Positions 17,950 to 26,630 of a stretch of 43,244 nucleotides of DNA are shown one piece after another. The stretch is from Armatimonadota bacterium. Its GTDB lineage: Bacteria > Armatimonadota > JADLDR01. Numbering within the stretch: the stretch's first letter is position 1; each line of letters opens with the position of its first letter. A program made the position numbers and the translations under genes. The notes beneath the pieces are model-generated. The model was given only the letters and a program-made list of their open reading frames with translations. It was not told where the DNA came from and ran no database searches. The DNA is taken from assembly GCA_020846535.1 (NCBI GenBank), contig JADLDR010000012.1, positions 1 through 43,244 of the forward strand. The letters are read 5' to 3'.

Positions 17950-19359
17950 ATGAGCCACCCGTCGGAAACGGAGCAGGCAGAACGCCGCTTTATTTTCCTC
18001 ACCACTTTTTATGTGGCGCTCCGCAATGCGCGGACTTTCGAGCGAAACAGCGCCACCGCGCAGCAGTCCATCGCCCATTTGCACGAGGCGCTGTCCCGGA
18101 TCCATCGGTACGAAGGCATCGCGGCGCTCAGAAGGTCAGCCAACTTCCTTACGCTGAACGGCGTGCGGCTGAAGGTGAGCCTCAGCGGGCTGGACATCTA
18201 TCATTTCCTGCTGAATGAAATGAAATCGCTGGGGCTCGGGGGCATTTCCATCGAACCGGGTATAGATCTCGCCGAACTGGAGGATGCGGTCTATCTCCTC
18301 TCACGCTTCAAGGCGGAGGCTCAGGACGCGCTGCCTCTATTGGGAGAGGAGTGCCAAAGGATGGGTGTCACCCATGTCATCCTGGAACCGTACAGGGCTT
18401 CGGAGGCCGACAGCAGGGGAACCCCAAAAGCCCAGGCGGCCGGCGCTTATCATCGTTCGGTGGAGGCCGTGCGAAAAGCCTGGAACGGGGCCAGCAGAGG
18501 GTTGGCGCTGGATGTGCGGTCCGTGAAACGGGCCATCCATGAAACGGTCGAAATGGCGCTTCACGACGACTTTTACCTGAGAAGCCTGTCGAACAACCTG
18601 CGCGATTACGACGAATACACCTTCACGCATTCGGTGAATGTCAGCCTGCTCTCTATCAGTTTCGCGATGTACCTGGGCGCTCCCAAAAGGGCGCTCGGCG
18701 ATCTGGGCGTGGCGGCCCTGCTTCACGATATCGGTAAATTGTCCGTCCCCCAGGAGGCCCTCCGTGCCGAACGCCCGCTCACGGAAAGCGAATGGCATCT
18801 CATGCGCCGCCATCCTATCGAGGGGGCGCTCGCTCTGCTCCGCTCTCCGGGCATTTCGAAAGCGGCCATCGACAGTATGGCGGTCGCTCTGGAACACCAT
18901 CGGGGGGTGGAAGGAGCCGGCTATCCGACGGTCAAGGGCTACGGAAAGTCGACCATCTTCGGAATGATCGTCAGCATCGTAGATTGTTACGACGCCTTGA
19001 GAACCCCTCGCCCCTACCGGCCCAGATCGATCAATCCGGTCGAAGCGTTTCGAGTGATGCTTGCAGAGGCAGGAAGCAAATTCGATCCGCTGCTTCTGCG
19101 CCGGTTCATCGAGTTTCAGGGCTTTTTCCCTGTCGGCAGTTTTGTCGTGCTGAACGACGGCCGGGCCGCCATCGTCTGCGCCCAATCAGGGGCGCTGGAT
19201 ACGGTAGATCGCCCGACGGTTCGTATCGCCCCTTCGGAGGGAGAAGGCATTCTGGTAAATCTGGCGCAGCAGGGCAGCGAGTCCGATCTGCACATCGTCA
19301 AACTGCGCCGCCAGCCTCAAAGCCAGACTGAAGTGGAGGAGTATGTGGCGATGATATGA
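17950..19359 (+). CDS. HD-GYP domain protein, probable cyclic-di-nucleotide phosphodiesterase
   Basis: 469 residues. Residues 1-150 are an N-terminal module of unknown function, and the HD-GYP domain spans about 195-390. Metal and catalytic residues are kept: His227 (THSVNVS), His259-Asp260 (LLHDIGKLSVP), His288 (RHPIEG), His316-317 (EHH) and the GYP loop (EGAGYP). The usual HHE is HHR here. Such domains hydrolyse cyclic di-GMP or related dinucleotides. The ATG at 17950 has AAGGAGA 10 nt upstream. An upstream in-frame start at 17863 lies in the previous gene. It is the second gene of the operon with the HEAT protein and converges on the C11 gene with 14 nt between stops. Confidence 0.88.
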   Translation: MSHPSETEQAERRFIFLTTFYVALRNARTFERNSATAQQSIAHLHEALSRIHRYEGIAALRRSANFLTLNGVRLKVSLSGLDIYHFLLNEMKSLGLGGISIEPGIDLAELEDAVYLLSRFKAEAQDALPLLGEECQRMGVTHVILEPYRASEADSRGTPKAQAAGAYHRSVEAVRKAWNGASRGLALDVRSVKRAIHETVEMALHDDFYLRSLSNNLRDYDEYTFTHSVNVSLLSISFAMYLGAPKRALGDLGVAALLHDIGKLSVPQEALRAERPLTESEWHLMRRHPIEGALALLRSPGISKAAIDSMAVALEHHRGVEGAGYPTVKGYGKSTIFGMIVSIVDCYDALRTPRPYRPRSINPVEAFRVMLAEAGSKFDPLLLRRFIEFQGFFPVGSFVVLNDGRAAIVCAQSGALDTVDRPTVRIAPSEGEGILVNLAQQGSESDLHIVKLRRQPQSQTEVEEYVAMI

Positions 19360-19373
19360 GGGGGACTGCTCCA

Positions 19374-20579
19374 TCAATGATTCTGTAAAAACCTCTTCCA
19401 CTCCGGAATATCGGCTGTGAAGCGCAGATTGTTGTAGGTGGTGATGAAATCGCCGGGTGCGGGCAGGTAGATCGAGAGCCCGGCGGAGCTGGCGACATTG
19501 GAACCGGTATGGGCTTCGGCGAGAACCGCCGCCTGGTAGGCCGTTTTGACCTGCTGCGCGGCGGTTTTTAACGGCGCATCGGTCACGGCTTGATCCACCA
19601 GGTCGGTGAAATGGTAAAGATCCCGGTAATATTCATAGGCGTAGCTGACGCTGTTCTGGCGCTGGAGCCGGAAGGTGTTTTTGAGGTTCGGGTCGGCCAG
19701 ACGGGCATTGAGCAGGGCTGCGAAACCGTTGACAGCCTGGGCTAAAGCGGGCACTTTGGGAAGGGAAACCAGGGATTGGGTCACATTCTGGTTCGGATAG
19801 GCGGCTATATGCTCCTGCACGAAAAAGCCTCCCAGTTCCGTAGCGGTCATCTGCGGGTTGGCGAAGAGATGGGCCAGGATTTTATCGTAGGGATAGCCGG
19901 GACCGGGCGGGGATTCCTCGGAGGCGACCATCAGGGGGGCCAGGTCTTTGATCTCGTAAGCGACCTCGATCATGCCCATCAGACTGGCGTCGAAGGAGAT
20001 CAGATCGAGGGGCATGCCCGCGTTCAGCCCGGCGGCAAGCTGGGCCATCGTCATGAAGGTGCCGTTCGTGTCGTCATAGAGAACGCCCCGGCCCGGGTCG
20101 GCGGCGTGGCCCTTGCGCCAGCCTGCGCCGTGGTTCCAGAGGATGACGGCATAATGCTGCGCCGGATAGGCGTTCGCGCCCCACTGGATGAACTCTTTCA
20201 ACCGGTCGGGGTTGCCCATATCGACCTCTCCCATATCGGCTAGAGGCTGGGATCGGATGATATTGTCATCGGTGGGATCTTTGGTGATGTAATACCTGCG
20301 CGTGCCCGTCCAATCGTTCTGGACATCGGTATAGAAGCCGGGCCTGCGGTCCACCTGGACCACCAGGGCGATATTGTCATTGCTCCCCAGGCGCTCCATC
20401 TGGCGGATATTGAGGATGCTGAACTCCTCCAGATCGTTATCGGCATCCATGTAGACCAGCACCGTCCAGAACCGCCCGCCCGGAAGAGGGCCGTTGTCTC
20501 CCGACCCGCCGCCCCCGCAGCCGGCGATGACAGCCAGAAGGAGAAAGGCGAGACCAAAGCCGAACCACTGTTTCTTCAT
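19374..20579 (-). CDS. Clostripain-like (C11 family) lipoprotein with Ser in place of the catalytic Cys
   Basis: 401 residues. The N-terminus is a lipoprotein signal (LLLAVIAGC, lipid Cys21). The caspase-like C11 fold is marked by VLVYMDADNDLEEFS and the catalytic His150 in ILWNHGAGW. The nucleophile motif, normally FDACLMG, reads FDASLMG, so residue 199 is Ser (codon AGT at 19985-19983, one base from TGT). The downstream VAYEIKDLAPLMVASEESPPGPGYPY is typical of the family. The protein may be a non-catalytic binding protein or use Ser weakly. The ATG 20579 is chosen because it starts the lipoprotein signal. The frame upstream is open but lacks one. A terminator-like hairpin lies about 90 nt upstream. 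Confidence 0.85.
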   Translation of the reverse strand: MKKQWFGFGLAFLLLAVIAGCGGGGSGDNGPLPGGRFWTVLVYMDADNDLEEFSILNIRQMERLGSNDNIALVVQVDRRPGFYTDVQNDWTGTRRYYITKDPTDDNIIRSQPLADMGEVDMGNPDRLKEFIQWGANAYPAQHYAVILWNHGAGWRKGHAADPGRGVLYDDTNGTFMTMAQLAAGLNAGMPLDLISFDASLMGMIEVAYEIKDLAPLMVASEESPPGPGYPYDKILAHLFANPQMTATELGGFFVQEHIAAYPNQNVTQSLVSLPKVPALAQAVNGFAALLNARLADPNLKNTFRLQRQNSVSYAYEYYRDLYHFTDLVDQAVTDAPLKTAAQQVKTAYQAAVLAEAHTGSNVASSAGLSIYLPAPGDFITTYNNLRFTADIPEWKRFLQNH

Positions 20580-21031
20580 AGCGACCTCGCAAGGTATTTT
20601 CTGATAAGACCCGCTCGGACGGACAGAAGTTTCTCGACCGTCGGACTCGGGCGAGATCATCCGCGCATAAAAAAGGCCTCCCGGAAGAAAAAGCGTTCCG
20701 CAGCCTCGAACCTTTCTTCCGGGAGGCGCTGCATTCTCCAGAGCGTCCGCTGCAAAACGGTTCAGGAAAGGTGCTTCCGCGGGATCGGGTCGGATTGCCG
20801 GATCCGGGCCGATCCATCGCCCTGAATTCTGCGTTTCTGCTTACAGCATACCCCTGCCCCTGTGTTAAAGTCATGAAGGAAGCAATAATTCTTTTAGATA
20901 ACAATCGGGCGGGCGCTGGACAGCCTTTTTCAAGAGAAGGAGCGCATTCGAGACGCGAAGGCATCGCTGCGGATGCTGAAAGGAAAGTGGAGGCCCATAG
21001 TTAGCCAGCCCGCGTCTCGGTGGAACCTGCA
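20580..21031 (-). other. 452-bp intergenic region upstream of the C11 gene
   Basis: No convincing gene. Small ORFs here have no ribosome binding site or protein-like composition. It contains one strong minus-strand hairpin terminator (20669-20727) placed so that it could end the anti-sigma/outer-membrane gene transcript or act as an attenuator in the C11 leader. No riboswitch family was recognised with confidence. Confidence 0.6.
20669..20727 (-). terminator. Rho-independent terminator or attenuator
   Basis: A perfect 13-bp stem (20715-20727 with 20676-20688) and a 26-nt loop, followed on the minus strand by TTTTTT (20674-20669). Confidence 0.8.
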
Positions 21032-24000
21032 TCAGAAGATGGATGCCAGGTCGAGGCGGGCTTCGATCTCGTTGGCGGCGGGAGCCTGGGGGTTGTGGTT
21101 GTCCAGATCGCGCACCACCGCGCTCAGAGAAAAGTAGCGGCGGGCATCGATCTGGCGGTCGTAGACCAGCTTGTAGGTGCGGGCGGAGAGGCGACCGGAG
21201 GCGTTCAGCAGGTCGTCCAGCCCAAAATAGACCTCGAAGGTTTCCTGAGCGGAGAGCTTGCCGGAGAATCCCAGGTTGCTTTGCAGTTGGTGGACGCGCT
21301 TGTTCATATCGTCGTTTTCGCGGTAGTCGGCGATCAGGTTCAGCTTGCCGAGGGAGCGGGTCAGCTTATAGTAGCTGGTGCGGACCGGAACGATCTTTCC
21401 GTCCAGTAACTGCGGGTTCTCCAGCGGATTGTTGATATATTTCATCTCGAACTGGGTCAGCTTGCCCAGGTTCATGCTCAGGCTGTACTGGCGGCCCAGG
21501 CGGGGCAGATTGGGGTCGCCGCGGCGCAGCATGTAGAAGCCGGAGAGATGATACCACTTCTTGGGATCCGGCTGGTTCGGGTCGGGATCGCTGCTGAAAC
21601 TGTAGGAATGGCGGGTCACCCTGGGGCCGGAGAGGACGTAGTTGTCTCCGTAGGTCGCCCCTACGCGGTAGCCTCCCAGCAGAGTTTCGATCCCGGCGTT
21701 CCGGCTGTATTTGCCGACCTTGCCCTCCGGGGTGGCGGCCTGAACGAGTGTGCCGATCAGCTTGGTCTGCCTGGAAACCTGGGAGGCGACGTTCATGGCG
21801 ACATCGGTTTTATCGATCAACTGCCCCTGCCCGGTGCGGGTGACGGTCTGAGCGAAGGTGGTCCCCATTTGCAGCCTCGGAGCCAGCGATCCCTCCAGCT
21901 TGAAATTGCGGATCTCCTGGGATCCCTGCTCCTCGAAATTCTTATCGATGACATTTCCGGTGAAGGCCAGGGATTTGTTCATCTGCCAGTTGAGGAGCAT
22001 GTCTTTGGTTTTCTCGACTCCGGCCTGGCCCTGGTCGTGATCGTAGAGGATGCCGCGGAAGTTCATCCCTTTGTTGACCTGGTGGGTCAGTTGCAGGTTG
22101 CGGATATCGTCCCGGCGGTCTCCGAAAAGGCTCATGTTCTGGTGATCGAAAATCAATGCTGTCCGCCGGGCGGCGTCGGTGTTGAAGTGCATCCGGGTCG
22201 TGCGGCGGGCATCGGTCAGAGCGCCGAACTCCGTATTTTTCAGGTTTTCGGTGAAGAAGGTCATATACATGTTCTTCGGCAGGATCTGCTCCAGAAAGTA
22301 GCTGGAGTGGCCGTAGAGCTTGAGGCCCTCATCGGACCGGTTTGATCGCTTGTCCTGGAAGATCGTGACCTTGCTGAATTTGCCCGGCGTCAGCACCAGA
22401 TTGTTGCGCCAGACGGAGTTGCGGAGCCTGTCCAGGTGGTTGACCGCATCGTAGTAGAAGCTGTCCAGGTTGGCCGCCTTGAGGTTCAGCTTGGTGTTGA
22501 TATCGAACCGTTTGAAACCGATCTCCTGAGCCATCTGCGCCCGGTCGCGCTCCACCAGGTCGCCCACGCGGGCGAAGCCTTTATCGATCTCCTGCTGGTT
22601 GGCGGTGACCTGGAAGTTCTTGCCGCTGACTTCCACGTGTTTCCTGGCGACCTGGCCGCTCTTGTCGGCGATATTGGTGTCGGACAGGAAGATGGCCGCG
22701 CTTTTGGTGTCCAGCTTCAGGACGGTAGCGACGCGCTTCAGGCCGGCTTCCTTCTGCACCTGCTGGCGGTCGGCGTCGTTGACCTGGCCTGCATTGAAGC
22801 CGGAGTCGTAGGCTTTGAGGGCGTCGAAGGCCATCTGCGTCCATTCCTGGGGCGTCAGGTCTTTCATGCGGGTGAAGCCTTCGGCCAGGGAGCGGCGGTT
22901 CATATTGAACAGGAAGTTTTTGGACATGAGCTGCCAGTCCGTCCGCTTCAAAGCGTCCCCGCCGGTTCCCCGGATAGAGGATTCGGAGGCGGTCAGGGCC
23001 ATGCCCTTGTTCAACTGCCAGGTCAGATCCACGCCGTCACGGGTCAGGCCGCGCTCTTTGGCGAGCTGCCCCCGGTCAGCCTCGGCGATATCGTTGAAGC
23101 GGGCGAAGGACTCGTCCACGATCTGCTGCCGCCTGGCGATCCCGAAATTCTTCCCCTTGATCTCGATGACGCGCTTCCGGATGCCGGCCCCCTGCTTGTC
23201 CTTGACCTCGTTTTCCACCACGGACATGCCGAGGTCTTTGCTCAGGGTGGCCTGCATCTTCCGGTTCAGCCGTTCCAGCCCCTTCTCCCTAGCGAGCTGA
23301 TCGCGGTTGCCTTCCCGGAGATCTTGGAAGCGGTTGAACCGTTCGTCCACCGTGACGGTTTCCTGCTCGAAGGAGAAGCGGGCGGTCTGGAAGGCGATGC
23401 CGCGCCAGAGGATGGAGTTGCCTTCCTTGTCCTCCACTGTATTGAAATTCGTTTTGGCGACCAGCCCTTTGACCGGGGTGAGTTCGCCGCCGACATCGAT
23501 TCTCTGGAGGCCGCGCTCTTTAACCAGTTGGTTCAGAAGCTCCGCAGGGGCCGCCTGGGAGTCCTGGAGGGCCTGAAAGCCATCGAACTTCTCGCCGACC
23601 TTCTGGTAATTGGCGGTGAGCTTCAGCGCCCCCATATCGAAGCTGCCCTGCTGGAGCATCAGCTTGTCGGCGCGGGCGTCGCTGGCTCCGGGGTTGGCCT
23701 GCGCGAAGCGCCCTCCGGCGGTGGTTCCCACCAGCCCGCCGTTGCCCTTCGGGGCGCTCACATAGAGCATGCTGTTCAAGAAGGATTTCTTCCCGAGCTG
23801 CCAGTTGGCGTTGGCCCCGTAGGTGAGGATATCGACCGCGTTCGGGTCGGCGGCGCGGTTGCCGATCTGGTAGCCGGAGACGAAGTTGAAGCGGGCGAAC
23901 TTGGAGAGATTCCAGCGCAGGGCCGGGGTTCCGGCCAGCGAGCGGGGGCCGGAGTCGCCGGGCTTGTGGCGGTAGGAAACGCGGATGGACTGGTAGGTGG

Positions 24001-24367
24001 AGACACCATCCATAAATGTGATGGAGCCGGTGGTGTAGTCGATCACGTAATCGCGGTCGCGCACCTTCCGCATCCCGTTGACGGAAACCGATTCGCTCCG
24101 GGCGTAGACATTGCCGTGGCTGAGCAGATATCCGCTGCGGGTGCCGTTCCCGCGCAGGATGTCGGTGGCGTCCGCGCCGCGCTCGGTCTGGGCGTCCTGG
24201 GCTTGGGCCGTCCCTTCCGGCACGATCCCGTTTTCACGGATGGAGTTCCGCCACGCTTCAGGGGTGGCGGGGACGCTCCGCACGGGAGCGGCAAAAAGCG
24301 GCCCTATGCCGGACAGGATTCCTGTCAGGAGAAGAGAGAGCGCCAGTTGTCGGAAGCGAAAGGGCAT
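21032..24367 (-). CDS. Large outer-membrane-type beta-strand protein with internal repeats
   Basis: 1111 residues with a signal peptide (LALSLLLTGILSGIGPLFA). Residues 75-135 form a beta module with VRDRDYVIDYTTGSITFMDGV. Residues 255-630 contain five copies of a helix-plus-strands module, at about 260, 342, 420, 496 and 596, with consensus F-x-R-x-x-D-L, then Q-[LM]-A-x-E-x-G-[LF]-x-R. From ~640 to the end, amphipathic strands alternate in the manner of a transmembrane beta-barrel, and the protein ends LDLASIF with the C-terminal Phe expected for BAM-dependent insertion. Exact function unknown. It starts 9 nt after the anti-sigma gene with AAGGAT before the ATG and is clearly co-transcribed with it. 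Confidence 0.7.
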   Translation of the reverse strand: MPFRFRQLALSLLLTGILSGIGPLFAAPVRSVPATPEAWRNSIRENGIVPEGTAQAQDAQTERGADATDILRGNGTRSGYLLSHGNVYARSESVSVNGMRKVRDRDYVIDYTTGSITFMDGVSTYQSIRVSYRHKPGDSGPRSLAGTPALRWNLSKFARFNFVSGYQIGNRAADPNAVDILTYGANANWQLGKKSFLNSMLYVSAPKGNGGLVGTTAGGRFAQANPGASDARADKLMLQQGSFDMGALKLTANYQKVGEKFDGFQALQDSQAAPAELLNQLVKERGLQRIDVGGELTPVKGLVAKTNFNTVEDKEGNSILWRGIAFQTARFSFEQETVTVDERFNRFQDLREGNRDQLAREKGLERLNRKMQATLSKDLGMSVVENEVKDKQGAGIRKRVIEIKGKNFGIARRQQIVDESFARFNDIAEADRGQLAKERGLTRDGVDLTWQLNKGMALTASESSIRGTGGDALKRTDWQLMSKNFLFNMNRRSLAEGFTRMKDLTPQEWTQMAFDALKAYDSGFNAGQVNDADRQQVQKEAGLKRVATVLKLDTKSAAIFLSDTNIADKSGQVARKHVEVSGKNFQVTANQQEIDKGFARVGDLVERDRAQMAQEIGFKRFDINTKLNLKAANLDSFYYDAVNHLDRLRNSVWRNNLVLTPGKFSKVTIFQDKRSNRSDEGLKLYGHSSYFLEQILPKNMYMTFFTENLKNTEFGALTDARRTTRMHFNTDAARRTALIFDHQNMSLFGDRRDDIRNLQLTHQVNKGMNFRGILYDHDQGQAGVEKTKDMLLNWQMNKSLAFTGNVIDKNFEEQGSQEIRNFKLEGSLAPRLQMGTTFAQTVTRTGQGQLIDKTDVAMNVASQVSRQTKLIGTLVQAATPEGKVGKYSRNAGIETLLGGYRVGATYGDNYVLSGPRVTRHSYSFSSDPDPNQPDPKKWYHLSGFYMLRRGDPNLPRLGRQYSLSMNLGKLTQFEMKYINNPLENPQLLDGKIVPVRTSYYKLTRSLGKLNLIADYRENDDMNKRVHQLQSNLGFSGKLSAQETFEVYFGLDDLLNASGRLSARTYKLVYDRQIDARRYFSLSAVVRDLDNHNPQAPAANEIEARLDLASIF

Positions 24368-24376
24368 CGGTGATCC

Positions 24377-25405
24377 TTAAAAGGTCGTTTTCACCAGAGA
24401 GATCGTGATCTTGCGGTCGGGGCCTTCGGAAAGGTTTGCCTGAGACAGGTTGGGCCGGGCCTGCTTGAGGCTTTCCCGCAGATCGGCCAAAGGGTCTTTC
24501 GGCAGGGTGCTGATATTGGCGACGATTTTGACGGGTTCGGCTTCCCTGACGGCGGGCGGCTGCGGCCTGTCGGTGTCCGGAACGGTGGAGGCGACTGCCG
24601 GAGCAGGAACCTGTTCAATGCGGGCAACCGCCGGCGGCTCGATCACCGGATCCGTGAAGAGATCGTCTTTCATCTGGGTCCGCTTGTTCGGTTTCGGCAG
24701 GCGGGCCTGTAAATTCTCATGGGAGGCTTTGATGGAGGCCGGGCGGGAAGCGAGGCGAACCGGGCGGCTTTCTGCCATGCGGCGATGCGGAAGGGTAATG
24801 CTTTCCTTCCATTCCGCTTCGATGACGGCAGGTTTGGGCTTGGGGGCGGACCGGGCCGCAACCCTGACGGGCCTGGATTTCCGGGGCGCATAGGGGATGG
24901 CATTCACAGCCGGTTCGGTTAAGGCCACCGCCGGCAGAGGCGGCTGGGCAACGCGGGAGCTCAAAACGGCGACCACCGCAAGGGTGGCCGCGGCTCCGCC
25001 CAGCGCCCATCGGGCCGGGGCGGGAGTCCACAGCCCGCGGATCTGATCGAGCAGGCGGGCCTTCCAATTCGGGCGGAGGGTGGTGGCGGCGAGAATGCGG
25101 GAACGCAAATCGGCGGGGGGGATTTCGTCAGCAAGGGAACCGAGGAGCAGAGGGATATTGTAAGGGGTTTCGTCGCGCTCCTGTTCGTCGGCCACGGCGG
25201 CGGCGATGTTCAGGCTCAGTCCGGCGGGAGGCTCGATTGCGCCCAACTGTCCCAGCGCGAAGGCCATCTCCGTCAGGCGGTGAAATTCCCCGGCGCACGG
25301 GCCGCAAGAATCGAGATGGGCGGCAACCTGAAAGGATTCCTCTTCCGAAAGCTCGCCGTCCAGATAGCAGGACAGGCACTCTCTTGCCTCACTGCACTCC
25401 ATCAT
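24377..25405 (-). CDS. Anti-sigma factor with zinc-finger (zf-HC2) domain
   Basis: 342 residues. The N-terminus has the anti-sigma zinc-binding pattern: CSEARECLSCYLDGELSEEE followed by HLDSCGPC (His-x3-Cys-x2-Cys). A single transmembrane segment lies at about 135-155 (WALGGAAATLAVVAVL). The long C-terminal part is Pro/Arg-rich and ends KITISLVKTTF, presumably periplasmic. Anti-sigma factors of this class hold an ECF sigma factor at the membrane. No sigma factor gene is adjacent, because the next upstream gene is trpA. It is co-directional with and 9 nt from the outer-membrane-type protein, which it may control. The start could equally be ATG 25402. Confidence 0.82.
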   Translation of the reverse strand: MMECSEARECLSCYLDGELSEEESFQVAAHLDSCGPCAGEFHRLTEMAFALGQLGAIEPPAGLSLNIAAAVADEQERDETPYNIPLLLGSLADEIPPADLRSRILAATTLRPNWKARLLDQIRGLWTPAPARWALGGAAATLAVVAVLSSRVAQPPLPAVALTEPAVNAIPYAPRKSRPVRVAARSAPKPKPAVIEAEWKESITLPHRRMAESRPVRLASRPASIKASHENLQARLPKPNKRTQMKDDLFTDPVIEPPAVARIEQVPAPAVASTVPDTDRPQPPAVREAEPVKIVANISTLPKDPLADLRESLKQARPNLSQANLSEGPDRKITISLVKTTF

Positions 25406-25435
25406 GATTTCTTCCCCTCGCTTGGCTTTCCGGTT

Positions 25436-25453
25436 TGTAACATGATTGTTACA
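25436..25453. promoter_or_regulatory. Operator-like dyad upstream of the anti-sigma gene
   Basis: TGTAAC-ATGATT-GTTACA, with perfect 6-bp arms and a 6-bp spacer, centred about 40 bp upstream of the start codon. The GTAAC element also resembles the -35 region of some ECF-sigma promoters. The role is inferred. Confidence 0.45.
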
Positions 25454-25660
25454 TCGTCAGACAACCGGGGAGAAGAAAAGTTGCAGGATTTTTTCGGGGG
25501 AGGTCTTCGGGCTGCGGATGGGAAGCCGAGACTTTTTGAGAGAGAATGAATCATCGAGCGATGGACGAGGGGGGCTGAAGATCGACGGAATGATGAAGAT
25601 TGGAAAAACAATCCGGTCACGCGAGGGCACTGTCGCGTTGCCCCCTGGATGGGGCGGCCT

Positions 25661-25721
25661 GTAGGGGCAGATATGCGTGTCTGCCCTGGGCCTGGGGCGA
25701 ACACATAGGCTCGCCCCTATA
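25661..25721. repeat. Composite GTAGGGGC...GCCCCTA palindromic repeat
   Basis: Two hairpins, GTAGGGGCAG...CTGCCC and GGGGCGA...TCGCCCC, are joined so that the outer ends GTAGGGGC and GCCCCTA also pair. The same layout occurs at 43146-43220. Confidence 0.7.
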
Positions 25722-25808
25722 AGAGCCAAAGTCCTAGAGTTTCATCATTCCGTCGATTCCCCAGGCCATCGGGTTCATGTCTTGATTTGCCATACCTTAC
25801 GATCAGCC

Positions 25809-26630
25809 TTAGCCGCCGAGGGGAAGGTTCTCGTTCGCCTCATTCACTGCCGCTTTGAGTCCGGCGGTGAAGCGAGCTACCGCATCCAGCCGTTCCTGTC
25901 CCGAGTGCAGGGCGATCAGCTTCACGATGGCGCTGCCGACAATTACGCCGTCGGCCCAGCGGGCGACGGCGCGGGCGTGGTCCGGGGTAGAGACGCCGAA
26001 GCCGACGGCAATCGGTTTGGCGGTGTGGGCGCGGATCGAGCGGATCAGGCTGTCGAGGCCGGCGGGCATGGCCTCCCGGGTGCCGGTCACGCCGGTCTGG
26101 GCGATGCAGTAGACGAATCCGCTGGAAAGCCGGACGGTTTCCTCGATGCGCTCCCGGGTGCTGGTCGGAGCGAGGAGGAAAATGGTGTTCAGGCCGCAGC
26201 GTTCGGCATGCTCTTTCCAGGGAGGCGCTTCTTCGGGCGGTAGGTCGGTGATAAGGATGCCGTCCACGCCCGAACGGGACGCCACCTCCGCGAAACGTCC
26301 GGCCCCGAAGCGAAAGATCGGGTTGTAACAGGTCATAAGAAGCAGGGGAACCTGAGTTTTTTTACGGAGCCGGGCGACGGTCTGCAGGATGCAGGAAACT
26401 TTCGCGCCCGCACGGAGGGAGCGCAGGGACGCCTGCTGAATCACCGGGCCGTCCATGAGGGGGTCGCTGAAAGGGATCCCGAGTTCGATGATGTCGGCAC
26501 CGGCGGATCCCAGGCAGAGAACCAGGTCTTCGGTTTCCTGAAGGGAAGGGTCGCCTGCAGTGATGTAGGCGATCAGGGCTTTTCGCCCGCCCAGTTCCTG
26601 AAATTTGCGGTCAATGCGGGTTTGCGTCAC
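25809..26630 (-). CDS. trpA: Tryptophan synthase alpha chain
   Basis: TrpA cleaves indole-3-glycerol phosphate to indole and glyceraldehyde 3-phosphate and channels indole to TrpB. The 273-residue TIM barrel has the catalytic Glu and Asp in [22 protein letters not shown], the loop [21 protein letters not shown], and the phosphate-binding end [10 protein letters not shown] and GVIVGSAIV. The start is GTG 26630, which overlaps the trpB stop by 4 nt (GTGA), a sign of translational coupling. Length and motifs are normal. Confidence 0.97.
   Translation of the reverse strand: MTQTRIDRKFQELGGRKALIAYITAGDPSLQETEDLVLCLGSAGADIIELGIPFSDPLMDGPVIQQASLRSLRAGAKVSCILQTVARLRKKTQVPLLLMTCYNPIFRFGAGRFAEVASRSGVDGILITDLPPEEAPPWKEHAERCGLNTIFLLAPTSTRERIEETVRLSSGFVYCIAQTGVTGTREAMPAGLDSLIRSIRAHTAKPIAVGFGVSTPDHARAVARWADGVIVGSAIVKLIALHSGQERLDAVARFTAGLKAAVNEANENLPLGG

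Larger units (their letters stand above)
25406..25808. other. 403-bp intergenic region between trpA and the anti-sigma gene
   Basis: It contains a dyad at 25436-25453 just upstream of the anti-sigma start and a composite palindromic repeat at 25661-25721. No protein-like ORF is seen in the rest. Confidence 0.6.

Noticed and set aside
20726..20765. Glycine-riboswitch-like stretch (CGCTCTGGAGA on the minus strand)
   Set aside because: Only a short match. The conserved core and second aptamer are missing.
20771..21004. Possible small gene (77 residues) in the C11 upstream region
   Set aside because: No ribosome binding site, no recognisable composition, and it lies antisense to the probable leader.
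22436..24373. 645-residue plus-strand ORF opposite the outer-membrane-type gene
   Set aside because: It is the antisense shadow of the minus-strand gene, with composition dominated by Val/Gly/Leu from codon complement and no domain or ribosome binding site.
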